A stretch of 64,000 nt of DNA from Tillandsia leiboldiana. Lineage: Eukaryota > Streptophyta > Magnoliopsida > Poales > Bromeliaceae. Below are positions 1 to 13,527 of the stretch, one piece after another; the first letter of the stretch is position 1; every line of letters begins with the position of its first letter. The notes under the pieces were generated by a model. It had not been told where the DNA came from and made no database searches. It saw only the letters and a list, made by a program, of their open reading frames with translations. The position numbers were made by a program, and so were the translations under genes. The DNA is taken from contig CM055063.1 in assembly GCA_029204045.2 (NCBI GenBank), positions 36,117,562 to 36,181,561 of the forward strand. Reading direction: 5' to 3'.

Positions 1-361
1 TAATGCAAACGAAAAGGACCTTGCAATCCAAGCAGGGATCGTTGACCATAGTTTTTAATTGAGAAATTATCCCAACGTCCTTGAGTCTTGCAATTCTGGA
101 AGAGGAGCTCTCGCAACCTGGGTAAACCAGGTTCAGTATACACCACAAGGAGGCCACCTGCAATGATTTATCCTTGCTGTGCAGAAATTTGAGGATAAAC
201 AAAGGGGTGCTATTATCTGTTTCTGGCCAAATGACACAATTCATAACAGCTGCTTTATGGGATTCATCCACAGCTGCAATATTGCTAAGTGTGAACATTC
301 CCTGAAAGGAAACAGATAAGATGATATTAATAACAACTTATGTCTAAATACTGTTACCTCC

Positions 362-410
<49 letters not shown>

Positions 411-3400
411 GACTTCTATAATAATTTGTTTTAAAAGACAAAAAGAAATAAGTGGATCATCCACATAGAAGCCTTTCCAAGTGCCCTCGAGTGAAGAAAC
501 AAGGACTTAAATAATTGATTTCTCAGCAAGTCTCCTTCTGGTATTCAAGATAGCAAACACTGCAAGGACCTAATAGTCAAATTTTACGCAGGTACTGTTC
601 CTTATCTTAATAGCAGAAAAATGAACAAATTTAAACTGGCTTCTTAAACATTTTTATATAATGAACAGGAGGCCCAAAGAAAAGCAAGAACCTTTATGTA
701 CAATGAATGCAGGTACCTAATAAAGAGGAGAATTGTAATGGAAACCCAACCTGTATACATACTCCGGGAGCACATGAATTGCATAATTGTCTGGAAATAA
801 CATTTAGAATTTCATTGTCTTCGGCAAAGAGATGCTTTATAGAGTCACCACATCCATCAACAAAGTTGCTGACTAGTGCCAAGGCCTGCTCTTGAATAAG
901 ATGTTCGTCATCTGTAATATAATGTTAATTTTAGCCAAGCATGTTAAAGATCAAATAACGTAGAAGGTCCTTACAAAGCTTAGGATGAAAATTTGAGCTT
1001 ACCACATATCAGGCTCATTAGCGTAGGTACAGATAGCTCAATAAGAATGTTGTCTTTATCCTTTCTATCTAGAAGGAACATAAGGTTCCGAAGAGCCGAC
1101 ACAGATTTCAACCTCAGTATCGAGTCCATTGACTTGGATAATTGAATAAGCTGTGAGACACCTCCATATTGAAAAAAGGAAGATTTTCTAGCAGTAAAAT
1201 TGACAGACACATTGCAAATAGCACGAAGGGCAGCAAACTGCAACCATGTAATGAGGAAAATATTCAGACAAGTTCTTACCAAATTGAAATTCTTAATTTC
1301 TCAAATGCTACTACAGGTACTTCTGCCGAAAAGCAGACGTCTTATTCAGTTAAAATGGTTCGCAACAAGTTATCATACATTAAAAAGGTGATTCCCATAG
1401 AAAAAGCAAAATACAGGCAACAACACTAAAATTGCAACATCAGCAAGAAAATACCAATATATATGAGTGGGAAAAATGTACAGAGACTCCCAGAACTTCA
1501 GCTCCTCTGCAAACAGGCACCTGAACTTTAAATTTTGGCAAATAGACCCTCTAACTTTATAAAATAGTTCAGTAGGCCCCTCTGTTCAATTGAAGTTACT
1601 AATTATATATCCACTTTGGTTGTATGTTTTGTATATAATCTTATAAAGCTTCAACACACACACACACACAAAACAAAAACAAAAACTTAAACTTTTCTAT
1701 TTTTAACACAAAAAACAAGAAATAAAAATCAAAGTTAAGTTTACCTCATTCTTCAATCCTCATGCTTATTATCGAAATTGAAAAGAAAAAAATAGGTTTA
1801 TTTACATTTTGAAGTGTTACAAAATTTTGTGCACGACATCCGATAAAAAAAGCTGTGTAATTAGTAACTTTGATTGAGGAGCGGGGCCTATTGAACTATT
1901 TGATAAAGTTTAGGATGTCAAAATGCCAAAATCGAAAGTTCGGACACCTGTTTACATGAGAGCTAATGTTCAAAGGGTCTTTGTACTTTTTTTTTCCCTA
2001 TATGAATTAAATAACTCTAGTTACTATACACTCAAAAAAGGAAAAAAAAAAACTCCAGATACTACAATAGCAGTTCAAACAGCAAAAGAAAAGACATACA
2101 CCAGATCTCCAAAGCAAGTAAATCCATACTTGTCATTTCATGGCCACAAGTTCACAATAAGGCCTCATTTGATACCACTGTCATTTTTCTTTTACATACA
2201 AATTCTATATGATTGGATGGACTGGTGGACAGACTTCCCTAATTGTCTTCGTTATTTAGCTTGTTATGCACCCCGACAGAAGGAGCAACAGCATCTTCTT
2301 CAAGAAAACAAAGAAGCAGAAAAGGTTTACTACCAATATTTGCTTTTTGTTGCTAAACAAACCTTGTAGATGTACAGAATGTGAGCATTCCATTCTCCAC
2401 AGGCACACTCCATCGCATAAAATGAAAGTTTAAAAAAACACAAAACACAGGAACTGTGAGACCCAAGAGTCTTGGATTTACCGAAACTAATCTTCAGATA
2501 CATGCGCCGGATCAAACTTCGCATCTTAAGGGCTTTTAAGCAAACCCATCCTATGAACATATTTGGGCTGGGTTGGTAGGGGTGCCAAATTATAAGGATC
2601 ATACGTTTCAAAAGGTTATAGGGCAGAAGTGTTCACTTGGGTGTAGCCAATTCGAAGTTCACACCAATGTGATTAGAAACTAAAAGAGAGTATGAAAATT
2701 ATTATGGATATAAGAGCCAATGAAGAGAACAGAGAGTAGTGATGCAAGAGAAAGAAAAAATGCAATTTATGAAGACAAGATTGCTCTGGGTGTCATTTAA
2801 TTGGATTTCCATCTTGATGGTGTTGATAAAAGAGGAGAAATAGCATAAGGCATGAGATCGGTCCTTGAAGCTAAGGTTACATATTTGAAGCAGGCAAACC
2901 TATTGGGCTGAGACTCTCCAAAAACCATGAAATAGATGATGCAATATAATTAACAAAGGTGAAATTTACGGATGGGATATTATATGGCAACTTAGTTCCT
3001 GTACTTTCAAGCTAAACACTTTGGTCCCTGAGAGTATGAAAATTATTATGGATATAAGAGCCAATGAAGAGAACAGAGAGTAGTGATGCAAGAGAAAGAA
3101 AAAATGCAATTTATGAAGACAAGATTGCTCTGGGTGTCATTTAATTGGATTTCCATCTTGATGGTGTTGATAAAAGAGGAGAAATAGCATAAGGCATGAG
3201 ATCGGTCCTTGAAGCTAAGGTTACATATTTGAAGCAGGCCAGAGCAATCTTGTCTTCATAAATTGCATTTTTTCTTTCTCTTGCATCACTACTCTCTGTT
3301 CTCTTCATTGGCTCTTATATCCATAATAATTTTCATACTCTCTTTAAGTTCAGGGACTAAAGTGCTCATGTAAAAGGTATGCAGACCACGTCGAAATAAT

Positions 3401-6400
3401 TGGATATACAGGGACTATCCATGCTTTTACCCATTAAAAAACATACCATGCAATATCAAGCATATTTTCTATAAATTAAGGAAAATACACTTTTCTAACG
3501 AACGCATAAAGATTAGATTATCTTAAGTCCAACTATTAAAAACAAAAAAAAAAAAGTCAGACTTAACAGCAAGAAAATGTGTCAAGATTACACAACAATA
3601 GTGCCATGCAAACCCTCAGTAATGCATCAAATAAGCAACCAAATAACTGGATGATGTGATTAGGAGGTTTGAAAAACCAAAATCAGTGCTAGGTCTAAGA
3701 ATAGTGCACCATTAAAATTCAGAAATAAGTACAATAGCGTTTAATTTCGCTACATCATAGACCAACAAAAATTTCATTTGATTTTCCTATTCAATCTATT
3801 AATTTTAAGATTTCGAAAAAGAGGGACAAACTCTATATTTTTGTCTACAACACCTGCAAGCATGAAAAATTGCTGAACAAAACTGCCCGCTTACGGCTTG
3901 ATTTGTTGCTTCTAAGGGTGTGTTTGGATCCTTTGTAAAACTACCCTGGAATTTTCTTCTCTTGGAACATAATTTTTTTGATGTTTGGTTGTTTGTAAAA
4001 TAAATTTCTTTTACAGATTCTGGAAAAATATAGGGTTTTCGTTTTCCACTCAAAAGGGTGAAAAAATGCAGCTCATGAGCTTCAACACGCGGTCCACAAG
4101 GTCCACTTCACCTCGTGGACCGCATGAGAGTCCACAGTGGACCTCCCTTTCTCCCTCTTTCATTACACGTGCGCGCGCACACACACATATTATATAAAGA
4201 TAATATTTTATTTTTTATATAAATATGCTATCGTATAATATTTTATTAATAAATATTATTTATAAATATATAGTAATTTATTTTATAGTATTAAATATAT
4301 ATTACTATATATTATATTACATACTTATTGTATAATATATTTAAAATATATTTTATTTATAAATATAAACTATAATAATAATATATTGTAGTATGATAAT
4401 TATTATATATCAATAAAATAATATATAATATATAGAATAGGAGAAAATATATATAATAATTTTCTATTCATTAATTTTTTTTCATTTCAACCAAACAACC
4501 GCAATGAAAAACTATTTTCCTTTTCCTATAAACCAAACACTAAAAGAGTAAATTTATTTTCCTCCGAAATTTTTTTTTATTGAATTTTTTTTTTCACAAT
4601 TTTACGTGGAACCAAACACACCCTAACTAAAATTAGCTTCCTAAGATATTGACTAAACTTTGAATAGTTTAAATTAGTTAAGTGACCCAACAAAAAACAA
4701 TCTTTCACTTGCTTTTTGAGAGCTTGAGAAGACCGAAGATGAGCAGATATAGCAACCAGAAAATTTTGCCACTTCAAACAACCATTGCAATATAATATTA
4801 TAAAGAAACTTATAACTTCCTCAACCAAAAAAGAAACATGAGTATAATCATCTGCTAAAGAAAAAGGTATTTTCTGTGGTTCCCTTTCTTTAATTTGGCA
4901 AAGTGACAATGTTTCCCAAGTTGATTACGGGCTTCCATTAGTCTTTCACCCTAGGAAGCAAATATGCTTCCATGTAGATTAAAGAAGTCAACTAAATAAG
5001 GACGGTGAGATTGTCACTTGATTTGAGACACAGCATGAACAGTATAACATAATAGGGTGCTATCAAAATAGACCTACAAGTAACATAACTCAGTATAGAG
5101 ACAAAGACATGCCATGTTAGTCAATAAAATAAAATTGCATTGTTATAGGGCCCAAGAAAGTATATGAATATACACAAAATGGTCATATAGGCACAATACT
5201 TACAAATATAATCAGTATAGAGACATAAGATAATATGCTTAATCTATACAAAAAGAAAATATAATTAGTAACAAATTATGCATACCTGTACAGAAGTAGA
5301 TGGATCATGCAAAAGTTGGATTAAGGGAACAACAACAGAGTCACTGGAAAAATTGCCCGCACTAAGGTTCTGCAAATCAAATCTATCAGATAATATTTCC
5401 TAGAAATACATGAAGTGAACAAGAAATTTAAATTCAGAATAACTACCTTTAGCGAGCGAAAAATGTTCTTTATACAGTTGCAAGCTGCAACACGAACATC
5501 AGCATTATCGTGCTTCAGTGCATCAACAATTAAGTGTGATACCTGTACCAGCATATCAAGGAAGAGAACTAACTAAGGCACAGAAATAATGTTTCTAAAG
5601 GACAAATTTAGCCATATGTTGCACTGGACCGATTTCAAGATGCTGTCCTCAAGCTGCTTTTAATTTCAAAGGACAGAAATCAGTTCACTTTAGGGGAAAA
5701 CATCAATAACAACTAGAAATAGCTTTAGCCACAATAAAATTCTCGATTCTAGTTAAAACACAAAATTCTATTGAAGTCCCTACGTCAGAAAATCTTTTCA
5801 ATATAGGACTCAAAATAGGAACATGGGGATTCATCAAATCTAATCATGTTCTAAACAGTAGCCGCTACGGCCGCTATAGCGGTTTTAAAGGGTAAACACT
5901 ACGCTATGCTTTTAAAATAAAACATAGCAGACTGAGATCATAGCAGCCACTATAACGGGACAAAAAGCAAGTCCATTTTAGACCTCAATTTTCTTAAGAT
6001 TCGGTAGGTTGTTAAATTCTAAAATCACTAAACTTTGAAGAAACTGTCTTAATAGAAAAAATAAAGTATTTAGTGGGTACTGGAGGAACTATTCAATCAT
6101 ATTTCTTATGACAAACAAATAAGAAAAATCATGATTTTATTCAAGTGGGGAGAAAAGCAAAATGGCGACAACATAGGTTTATCGATGGCCATTAAGGATC
6201 ACCGTGGCTAAGAATGATCACCATGCTAAGTAGAAACACTATTTGGAATACAAATATAGAGAAATTGAAAGTGTCATACTTCTATACTTGGAACTAATAT
6301 ATTATTGCTATCGTTTTAAATAAAAATGCAGTTAGGAATATAAGCATTTAAATAATTTATTATAAATCCCGCATTGAGTTCATAGCAGCGGTTATAGTGC

Positions 6401-8500
6401 CCGCTATCCACTATCCACTTTGATATTCCGCAAACGATGTGTACAATCTTGATCTGGCCAACCTATCAACAAGAGCCTAGATCTCTATTGGGATGTTCAA
6501 AGTTGATTACTCAAGTGGCCTACTTAAAAATTAATAAAACTAGAGGAAATTAGAAAGGAATAAAACTCATAAATATTTTTCTTGTAAGCTTCTATGCACT
6601 TGCACTAAGGAATTTGATGAAATTTAGAATTAAATTTCTTTCCGTTTTCCACAACAGTAACACGTTTAACTAAGCCCAGTAAAGATCTCAAAGAATGTGC
6701 AAAAGGACGGATCATGAAGGTTTCAGGAAAGTAGAATGGTAGATCATGCCATGTGTCAACTATAATGATCTGCCACACATATCATGCCCTGATTAAAAAA
6801 ATTTTGGCGGATGCCAATTCTATATTTAAATGCTCCTTGAAGATGATATTAATCATGAAAACAGATGCTCCACTGAATGGATTCCATATATTATTAGATG
6901 TTTAGAGAAGCCACCATGTATATTTACAAGAGGAGATGAGACTACAGGATTTTAACAAATAAAAATTCATAAATATTTGCTCTAGATGTAGAGGAGAAAA
7001 TGATCCATCTAAAAAATATGACCATGAAAGTATGGTGGAAACCAAATAACTAACTCAAACTGACACATTTTGAGTTAAATTAACGCAGTCATAGTGAAAG
7101 TTCAGCTTCACAGTTGGGAAGACCATCATTTTTGTTTTCGGTTTTAGTTTAGATGAAAAGCAAAATAGGAGTTAAACTAATAGAGTAAATAAATGAAATG
7201 ACAACATTGATTAGACAAATAAACTGAATAACTTGAAGATTGTACATTGAATAGGCAAATATATCACTAATTTCACTATATGGTAAGCATGTTTATATTT
7301 AAACCATAGATTATAAAGAACAAAATTTAGATATCTGTCTAATTATGGTGCTTAAATATATTAATCAATATCTAGTAGAAATTAGTCCACACAACCCAAA
7401 CAAGAATAGACCTAAACTGATCGGTCATACCGAAGCAAATTGAGAGATTTCTTTCCTACAGGCACATGGTGAATTGTCTCCAATTGTACCAAGAGAGCTT
7501 CAAATGCATTTGATTATATGCCTAAGCAGAAGAGAAAAGACCACTCTCAGACATAAAATTGTGAGAGTATGACCTGTTGGCAGGCTTTCAGCATACGCAG
7601 GTATCTCATTCAATGTATACAGTAAGGACAGAAGTCAAAATTGACATTTAATCATTATACAATCTCTACTATTATCTCTCCTTGAATCTCTCTATGAAAT
7701 AGATACTACTATTAAGAAATGTCAACTATGTTACTCCTAAAATTGATGCGGGGAATAGAGACAAGGATTAAAGTGTCGTGGCACAGGAGCGTGCCAATGG
7801 TTGCCTGGCACGGTACGACACAGGCACGCCTCCGTACCAACACGTGGCACGCTTGCATACCGATGGATACGCATGACCTCCCAGTGGCATACTCTAACAC
7901 GACTATTTTTTAGTTTTTTTTATTTCTAATAAACTCTTATAATGTTATTTTGAAAGGTTTAGTCAAATAATTATGAATATTGACTATATAGCTTACTATA
8001 CTCACCAATTAATATAGTGGTAAGTCTTTTTTATATATAAAGAACAACTATATCTCATAGGGAATAGAATTAAACAAATAAATTGATTGATTTAAAAATC
8101 AATTGATTTAATTTAGCTTTTAATTTTATCAGTATTTTCAATCTTCTAAATCCAAAAATAGATTTTTTAAGTTAAAAATATTTTTGTCGCAAATCTCATA
8201 AAAAATATTAGATCTATACAAAACAATTAAAAATTTAACCATATAATAATTAAATCAAGTAGATCTATTTTCAACTTTTTGTAAATTATAGATAAAAAAT
8301 TGCCTAATTTTATATTTCTTCAAAAAAGAAAATTTACAAGCTTTACAAACTAGTAATATTCAAAATATACAAACAAAACTTAAAATTATAACTTTTTTTA
8401 TTTACCTAATAAGTAGATCTTCGATTTGCTATTTTTTTGTTTGTTTTTTTAAGATCAAAGCTATAAAAGAAGCAAAAGAATGGAGTAAAAAATAGGAAGA

Positions 8501-8564
<64 letters not shown>

Positions 8565-11500
8565 AGAAAAAGTAGAGAAAGAGAGAGAGGGTTCTCGATT
8601 GTGCAGGGGGAACTGAAAGGAAAAAACGAATGGGGGGAACAAAAAACGGATGAGGGTTCTGGATTGTGCAGGGGGGTGGGGGGAAACCAAAAGGAAAAAA
8701 ACCACCAAAAGAAAGAAAAAAAAAAGGATGGGGGCCACAAAGGCCCACTACAAGAAAAAAAAATCACCAAAAGAAAAAAAAAAAAATAGGTGGGAGGTAC
8801 AAAGGCCCACCAAAAAAAAAAACCACCAAAAAAAAAACCCACCAAAAGAAAAAAAAAATCACAAAAAAAGTGACACGGACGACACACAGAGAGAGAGAAG
8901 GAAGGGGGGGGGGGGGGGGTGGGGCCTCAAAAAAAAAATCACCAAAAAAAAAAGAAAAACAAGCGGCACAAGCGCCACTGTGCCGCGAGGGGTGCTGCGA
9001 TACCCCCCCTATATGGGGCCACGGTACGTACCGTCCCGTGCCGTATATGGGAGCACCGTACATACCACCCCGTGTCATACTTTAATCCTTGATTAGAGAC
9101 TAGTTATAAAGTAACAACTGATCATGAAAAATAAAGATATTGCCAAGTGAATCTGCAGTTACATTGGTAGTTATGATCACTAAATTTTTCTTTTCCACCA
9201 AATATTCCTAGATCGTGTACTAGCTTTCCAACCATTTGTAACAAACATAAACAAAGTGCAAGAAATTACCATAATTTAGGATATAGAATTAAAATCTTAG
9301 CAGATACTCTCTTGATCCACCTTTCTTGAAAAAAACAGACCTGCAATGACATGAGCAGAGATCTGGAGTTCTCTAACTTCGAGCACAGTTCGGCTAATGC
9401 AAGAAATACTCCCTCGAGGCGCCGGGCTTCTATTGGGCACTTACCCAAGAAGTTGCAAAGCTTCTCGACAGCATTATTTGAAACTGCCTGTTTATGCAAT
9501 TCCTCATTATCTGCAATGAGATTTGTCAATACTGATGGAGCCTCATCTCCAACTCGACCATGTTCTTCAAGAAGCTCAAGTAGGATGAGAATCATCTTGG
9601 TCTTAATTTGTAGATCTCGAAAACAACAAGGATAAGAGTTCCCAATAGCAACCAAGCATACACAGGCAAGCAATCTTGTCCGTGGGCTCCTATCCTTCAT
9701 CAACTTGACTAATGAATTAAATGCTTTTCCATTGGCCATACTAACAAATTTAGAAGCAACTTCAGAGTTGTTTTTTACAATTGCTGTAATTGATTGTAGA
9801 CAAGCATCCCGTTGATTTAGAAAACCTCCTAGTAGACTGGAGAGTCTCTGCAGAACACCAACATCAGCAAGCGCCATTTGTTCAGCATTTCTCTCACAAG
9901 AGTGTGAAATAATAGTGGCAGCCAGTTCATTTATATTTTCATTCTCACTGTTCAGAAGGGAAAGAAGAAAATTCATGTTTTTCTCCTGGAGAACATCATA
10001 TTTTGGTGCCACAGTTGATTGAAATATCATCCTAAGAGAGCGTGCAGCTGCATCCACAACCTGTAAACAGAAAAAAATCAGTTTATAACAGGATAGTACA
10101 CCTTAATTTTAGGAAATCAATTTCATTTGTGAGATTTTGACCAACAAGATGCTATATATGGACATTTGAAATAAGCAATCAGTGAATTTTCTTTAACAAA
10201 CTCATCAGAATATATTCAACACTAGAAAATTTAATTGAATATCATATATTCAACTGAATGAACAAATATTGAACAAATATTGAAAAGTGTGCTTCATAAT
10301 AGTCAAAGTAAAGTATGTGTTGAATCCAGATTGCGCAATCCAATTCATGGTGAGTTCCAATCTAGATCGCCAAGAGTGGCAAACCAGATTGTAAAAAAGA
10401 ACTTAGATTTCCTAGATTTAATTTGGATAACATAATACAAAAGAATCCTGGCACGAAGAAAAAGAAAGCCGGTTTTGATGAGAAGAGAATATACGTAATC
10501 CAAATCTTAATGAAAGAGATAAATTATACATTAAGTATAGGTAACTGGTTGATATTTTCCAAATTAATGATCCAACTAATCCTAACCACTTCAGATCGTG
10601 TTCTAAGAAACTTGCCTACTGTGTCCCGGAACCAGAACCCGCACAACATCATATTCTGCTCCAGGTAACAGTGTAACACATTAGTTGAAACCCTGTCAGT
10701 ACTAAAATCTCCAACGTCCTACTTAATATCATTTTCTATACCTAAGTTTCCCTATGTCTAATTAGTTTGCCATAAATTAAATTCATCAATCTGCCTTACA
10801 AATCAAAACTATGTAGCACGGGCTCTAGGGACTATGATTCATTGGCATTTAGCCAATCATGTAGATTTCAAATTCAGCATTTCATCCACTAAAGATTGAA
10901 AAAAAAAAAAAATACCTCTACAATTCTATCATGGCAATGAAGGCAACGACCAAATTCAATATTTCATCCATGAGGAATTCAAAAGGTAAACAAATGCCTA
11001 CTTGCCTAGAATTCAAGCAATTTTTACAAATGCCTGGCTTAGATTTTCTTGAGGCTAACATGACCTCAAACACTGTTTCAACTTTCAAGTAACTAGATTA
11101 GGAAGGGGGGCAGGGGCAAGAAATTTTCTAGATGAGGAAGAAAAAAAAACCATATAAACCAATAAAAGTGTACATGAGTTAGGGAACATACATGGAATCT
11201 TCCATTTAATATTTTGCTAATATGCACGAGCTCTGCATTGTTTACTACATTAGTAAGACATATATGAGTTATCAAATCTTTGTCTTTGTTTTCTCTGATT
11301 CTATTTTTGTCGTGAGAACAGATAATCCTCATAATAAAGTTTTGAATTAGCATCAATACATCCTCGTACACTTGCAATAACACATCCCCAGCATCTCTCT
11401 CTCCCTCATCATTCTCCAAACTACAACCACCATTATTGTACATCACAATTAATTCACATAATAACAAATACAATAACATCGTACCAATCATAGTATAAAC

Positions 11501-11962
11501 ATGCCAAATTAGATCGAAACACCGCGGATCAGATCCAATCATAACAACTAATTACGCCTTCGCGCAGGGCAAATCGAAACGATATTGCATCATGGTTACC
11601 TTCTCCTCCGGGTGCGAGAGGAGGCGGGTGAGGTGGGGGATGACGCCGGCGCCGACGACGGCGTGGGCCCCGTCCTCCACCCCGCAGGCGAAGCTGCCGA
11701 CGGCGGCAGCGGCCTGGACGAGGAGGGCGACGGAGGCGGCGGGGGAGGCGAGGGCGGTGGCGATCTTGGGGACAGCACCGAGTTCGAGATAGAGGAGCTT
11801 CTTCGTCTTGTTCCCGATGATCTGGTTCTTCACCTCCCTTATCGCCCTCACCAGCGCCGCCTCCCCCTCCTCGCCTCCGCCGTCTCGCCCGCTGCCGCCG
11901 GAGCTCAGCCGCTCCGTCAGCTCCTCCAGCCGGCTACTGATCGCCGCCGACGACGTAGGCAT
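1..11962 (-). CDS. ARMC8: ARMC8/GID5-like armadillo-repeat protein, 7 exons, 3' end outside window
   Basis: Homologue of ARMC8 (yeast Gid5), an armadillo-repeat scaffold and substrate-receptor adaptor of the CTLH/GID E3 ubiquitin ligase. Coding exons read on the minus strand: 11962-11600, 10060-9341, 5542-5447, 5369-5286, 1237-1003, 911-751 and 301 to about 20, all with GT-AG junctions and matching phases (phase 1 after exon 5). The early motif VKNQIIGNKTKKLLYLELGA matches the conserved VKNxIIGNxxKKxxxxxLGAVP block of ARMC8. Later exons give LKHDNADVRVAACNCIKNIF, FAALRAICNVSVNF, DEHLIQEQALALVSNFVDG and SLWCILNLVYPG, which are typical ARM helices and match the ARMC8 C-terminus in order. About 647 residues are visible, close to the roughly 670 of animal ARMC8. 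The start is the ATG at 11962; the frame extends upstream without another ATG. The last donor (position 20/19) is weak, and the final residues lie left of position 1. Family assignment is strong; the function in this plant is inferred. Confidence 0.9.
302..750 (-). repeat. ARMC8 intron 6 with (GA)n microsatellite
   Basis: This 449-bp intron lies between exons 6 and 7 of the minus-strand ARMC8 gene. It holds an uninterrupted (GA)n run of about 40 bp at 366-404. Nothing else is recognisable. Confidence 0.75.
1478..1990. repeat. Foldback / long-TIR nonautonomous element in intron 4
   Basis: About 145 bp at the left (1478-1622) is repeated in inverted orientation at the right (about 1850-1990). 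The shared order is GTAC near each end, AAACAGG with CACCTGAACTTT-like sequence, TATnAAATAGTTCAnTAGGCCCC, then AAAGTTACTAATT. The AT-rich centre is not shared. The long imperfect inverted repeats flanking a short loop suggest a foldback MITE; superfamily not determined. Confidence 0.6.
2687..3345. repeat. 208-bp direct duplication followed by an inverted partial copy
   Basis: The block starting GAGAGTATGAAAATTATTAT at about 2687-2890 recurs almost exactly at about 3032-3239. At 3240-3345 the first ~105 bp of the block follow in reverse complement, extending into the CACTTTGGTCCCT flank (3018-3031). The second copy and the inverted copy would form a long hairpin. It lies within ARMC8 intron 4. 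Confidence 0.8.
3916..4623. mobile_element. PIF/Harbinger-type (Tourist-like) MITE, 708 bp
   Basis: Terminal inverted repeats GGGTGTGTTTGG at the left and CCAAACACACCC at the right, flanked by a TAA duplication (3913-3915 and 4624-4626). A 3-bp TAA/TTA target duplication and G-rich termini are typical of PIF/Harbinger MITEs. The interior is extremely AT-rich with no coding capacity. It lies within ARMC8 intron 4. Confidence 0.8.
5543..9340 (-). other. ARMC8 intron 2 (3.8 kb)
   Basis: Donor at 9340-9339, acceptor at 5544-5543. Apart from the inserted element at 7763-9090 it is AT-rich DNA. Two GC-rich islands with the motif CCGCTATAGCGG-like (about 5860-5950 and 6375-6420) look like the inverted ends of another small element, but its borders were not resolved. 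No gene is visible. Confidence 0.7.
7763..9090. mobile_element. Nonautonomous MULE-like element, 1.33 kb, in intron 2
   Basis: The inverted termini AAGGATTAAAGT and ACTTTAATCCTT are flanked by near-identical 9-10 bp direct repeats (GAATAGAGAC before, GATTAGAGAC after), the size expected for Mutator-like insertion. Subterminal GC-rich sequence around 7770-7890 and 8990-9075 is shared in kind (GTGCC, GGTAC motifs). The centre holds a (GA)n run (8507-8560) and repeated CACCAAAAGAAAA units (8690-8960). The long reading frames across these repeats are low-complexity artefacts. Confidence 0.55.
10061..11599 (-). other. ARMC8 intron 1 (1.5 kb), nothing recognisable
   Basis: Bounded by the donor AAG|GTAACC at 11599 and the acceptor CTGTTTACAG at 10061. 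The sequence is AT-rich and no repeat, RNA gene or additional exon is recognisable. Confidence 0.75.
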
Positions 11963-12193
11963 TGAGAGAGGGAAGAGAGAAGGGTTTGGTGGAGAGGAAG
12001 GAGAAGGGTTTGGTGGAGGGGAAAAGGAAGGGGAGGAGGAAAGGGGCGAGAGATTTGGGAAGAGGAGACGAGGAGATGGGGACAACGATGAGGGTTCCAC
12101 CGTGGTCTATTAAGCGACGCCGAGTCGCCTAGCCGTCGGGTGGAAATCCGAGCTCGTGGTCAGCTCGAAAGGAATTCGAGATAAATATTTTTA
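11963..12193 (-). promoter_or_regulatory. ARMC8 5' leader / proximal promoter, cut by MULE insertion
   Basis: The 5' flank of ARMC8 is rich in pyrimidine tracts on the gene strand (11965-12060) and is then interrupted at 12185-12193 by the 9-bp target duplication of the large MULE. Only about 220 bp of native upstream sequence remains joined to the gene; the rest of the original promoter lies beyond 39377. No TATA box was identified. Confidence 0.5.
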
Positions 12194-12454
12194 GGATTTT
12201 TTTTGAAATTGACCCTATAAAAATTTAAATTTTTGAAAATGGTCCTGTAAAATTTGTATTTGCAAAAATGGCCCTCTCCCTGCCACGTCAGCAAGCCACG
12301 TCACCCGGGGCCGCCACGTCAGCGAGCCACAGGCGCTGGTGCGCCCGGTTTGTTTTAGTGAAACACGCAGGCTCAGCCTGCGTGTCCACTTGCCCTAACA
12401 CCCCGCCCGCGCCCGACCCCGACCCTCACTGCATTTCTATCTCCTCTCTATCTC

Positions 12455-12511
<57 letters not shown>

Positions 12512-13527
12512 CCTGTGCCGAAGCCGCCGCACCCGCCGCACCCGCCGTTCGTCGTCGTCGTCGGAGGTTCAACAGCCGATCTCTCACTTTCCCGTGCAGC
12601 AGCCGCGTCGCCGTCTAAGGTAATTTTTGTGTATATAATAGGTCAAAATTTAGGGCTTTTTTCATAGTGATTATATGACTTGCATTTCATAGATCATATG
12701 ATCCTCATGCATGTATGAGAATCCCTCGGGTTCAACCCAAGCAGTTCGAAACCGAAACTAAGATTGATTCTTTCTCAATTCCGAATCCATTTTTATGTGC
12801 TTGGAATGGTAAAAAAAAAAGAATGGAACTCCCTGAAATGAATCAAGTAAATGGAGATGGAGTGTACCATCTTGCATTTCATAGATCATAGGGTAGTTAT
12901 TATTTTTTTTGTTTTTTTTTTTTAAATCTGTAATTGTGCTTTGTGCATTATATGCATTTGTTTGTGCATATAGTAGATTTTAAAATACTAATGTAGAGAG
13001 AGAAAGGGTTTAATGTAGAGAGAGAAAGTCTTTAATATAGATTTTAAAATATATGCATAAAATGTAAATAAATTATATAAAATTAATGTGTAATATATAT
13101 ATAAAGAGAAAGGGCTTATATACTTTTAAAGGTATAAACCTATATCTGAAGTTTGTATTAGAACATTCGAATTTTAAATGTTAAGCTTTTGGGCCCTAAT
13201 TGCCAAAAGGTCTCGCAAGTTCCAAAACATGAATAATTTCATAATACCTTAGATGATTAATTTCATGAATAGCAAGTTCGAAAACATGAATAATTTCATA
13301 ATACAACTAAATTTTCATTAAAAATAGTAAATAAAACTTGCAAGGACAATTTTGAAAAATAAACTTGTAAGGACAGATAGTGATTCACTATGATTATTAT
13401 TAAAAATAACAAAGTTTATAAGTTTTTTTTTTGTCAAGCTCATAATACCGATCTTAATTTGTCGAACTAGAGTAGTCATCAAACTGACGAATGTTATATT
13501 ATTTATTGTTATTTTTAGTACGTCAGT
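12194..13527 (+). promoter_or_regulatory. MULE left TIR, leader exon and leader intron
   Basis: TIR sequence to about 12300, one palindrome of core CGCAGGCTCAGCCTGCG near 12368, a (CT)n run at 12461-12508, then a GC-rich untranslated exon ending CTAAG at 12619 with donor GTAATT at 12620. A 0.9-kb AT-rich intron runs to the acceptor at 13517-13518, nine bases before the transposase ATG (13528). The promoter itself is not pinpointed. Confidence 0.55.

Larger units (their letters stand above)
1238..5285 (-). other. ARMC8 intron 4 (4 kb) loaded with small repeats
   Basis: Donor at 5285-5284 and acceptor at 1239-1238. It contains a foldback element (about 1478-1990), a duplicated and partly inverted segment (2687-3345) and a Harbinger-type MITE (3916-4623). 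The rest is AT-rich DNA in which no gene is recognisable. Confidence 0.8.

Noticed and set aside
8406..9096. Several overlapping frames of 95-152 codons on both strands
   Set aside because: They consist of translated (GA)n and A-rich repeat units (runs of Ser-Leu, Phe, Lys) inside an intron.
12268..12618. 116-codon plus-strand frame
   Set aside because: It crosses the MULE terminal repeat and a (CT)n run; better explained as an untranslated leader exon with a donor at 12620.
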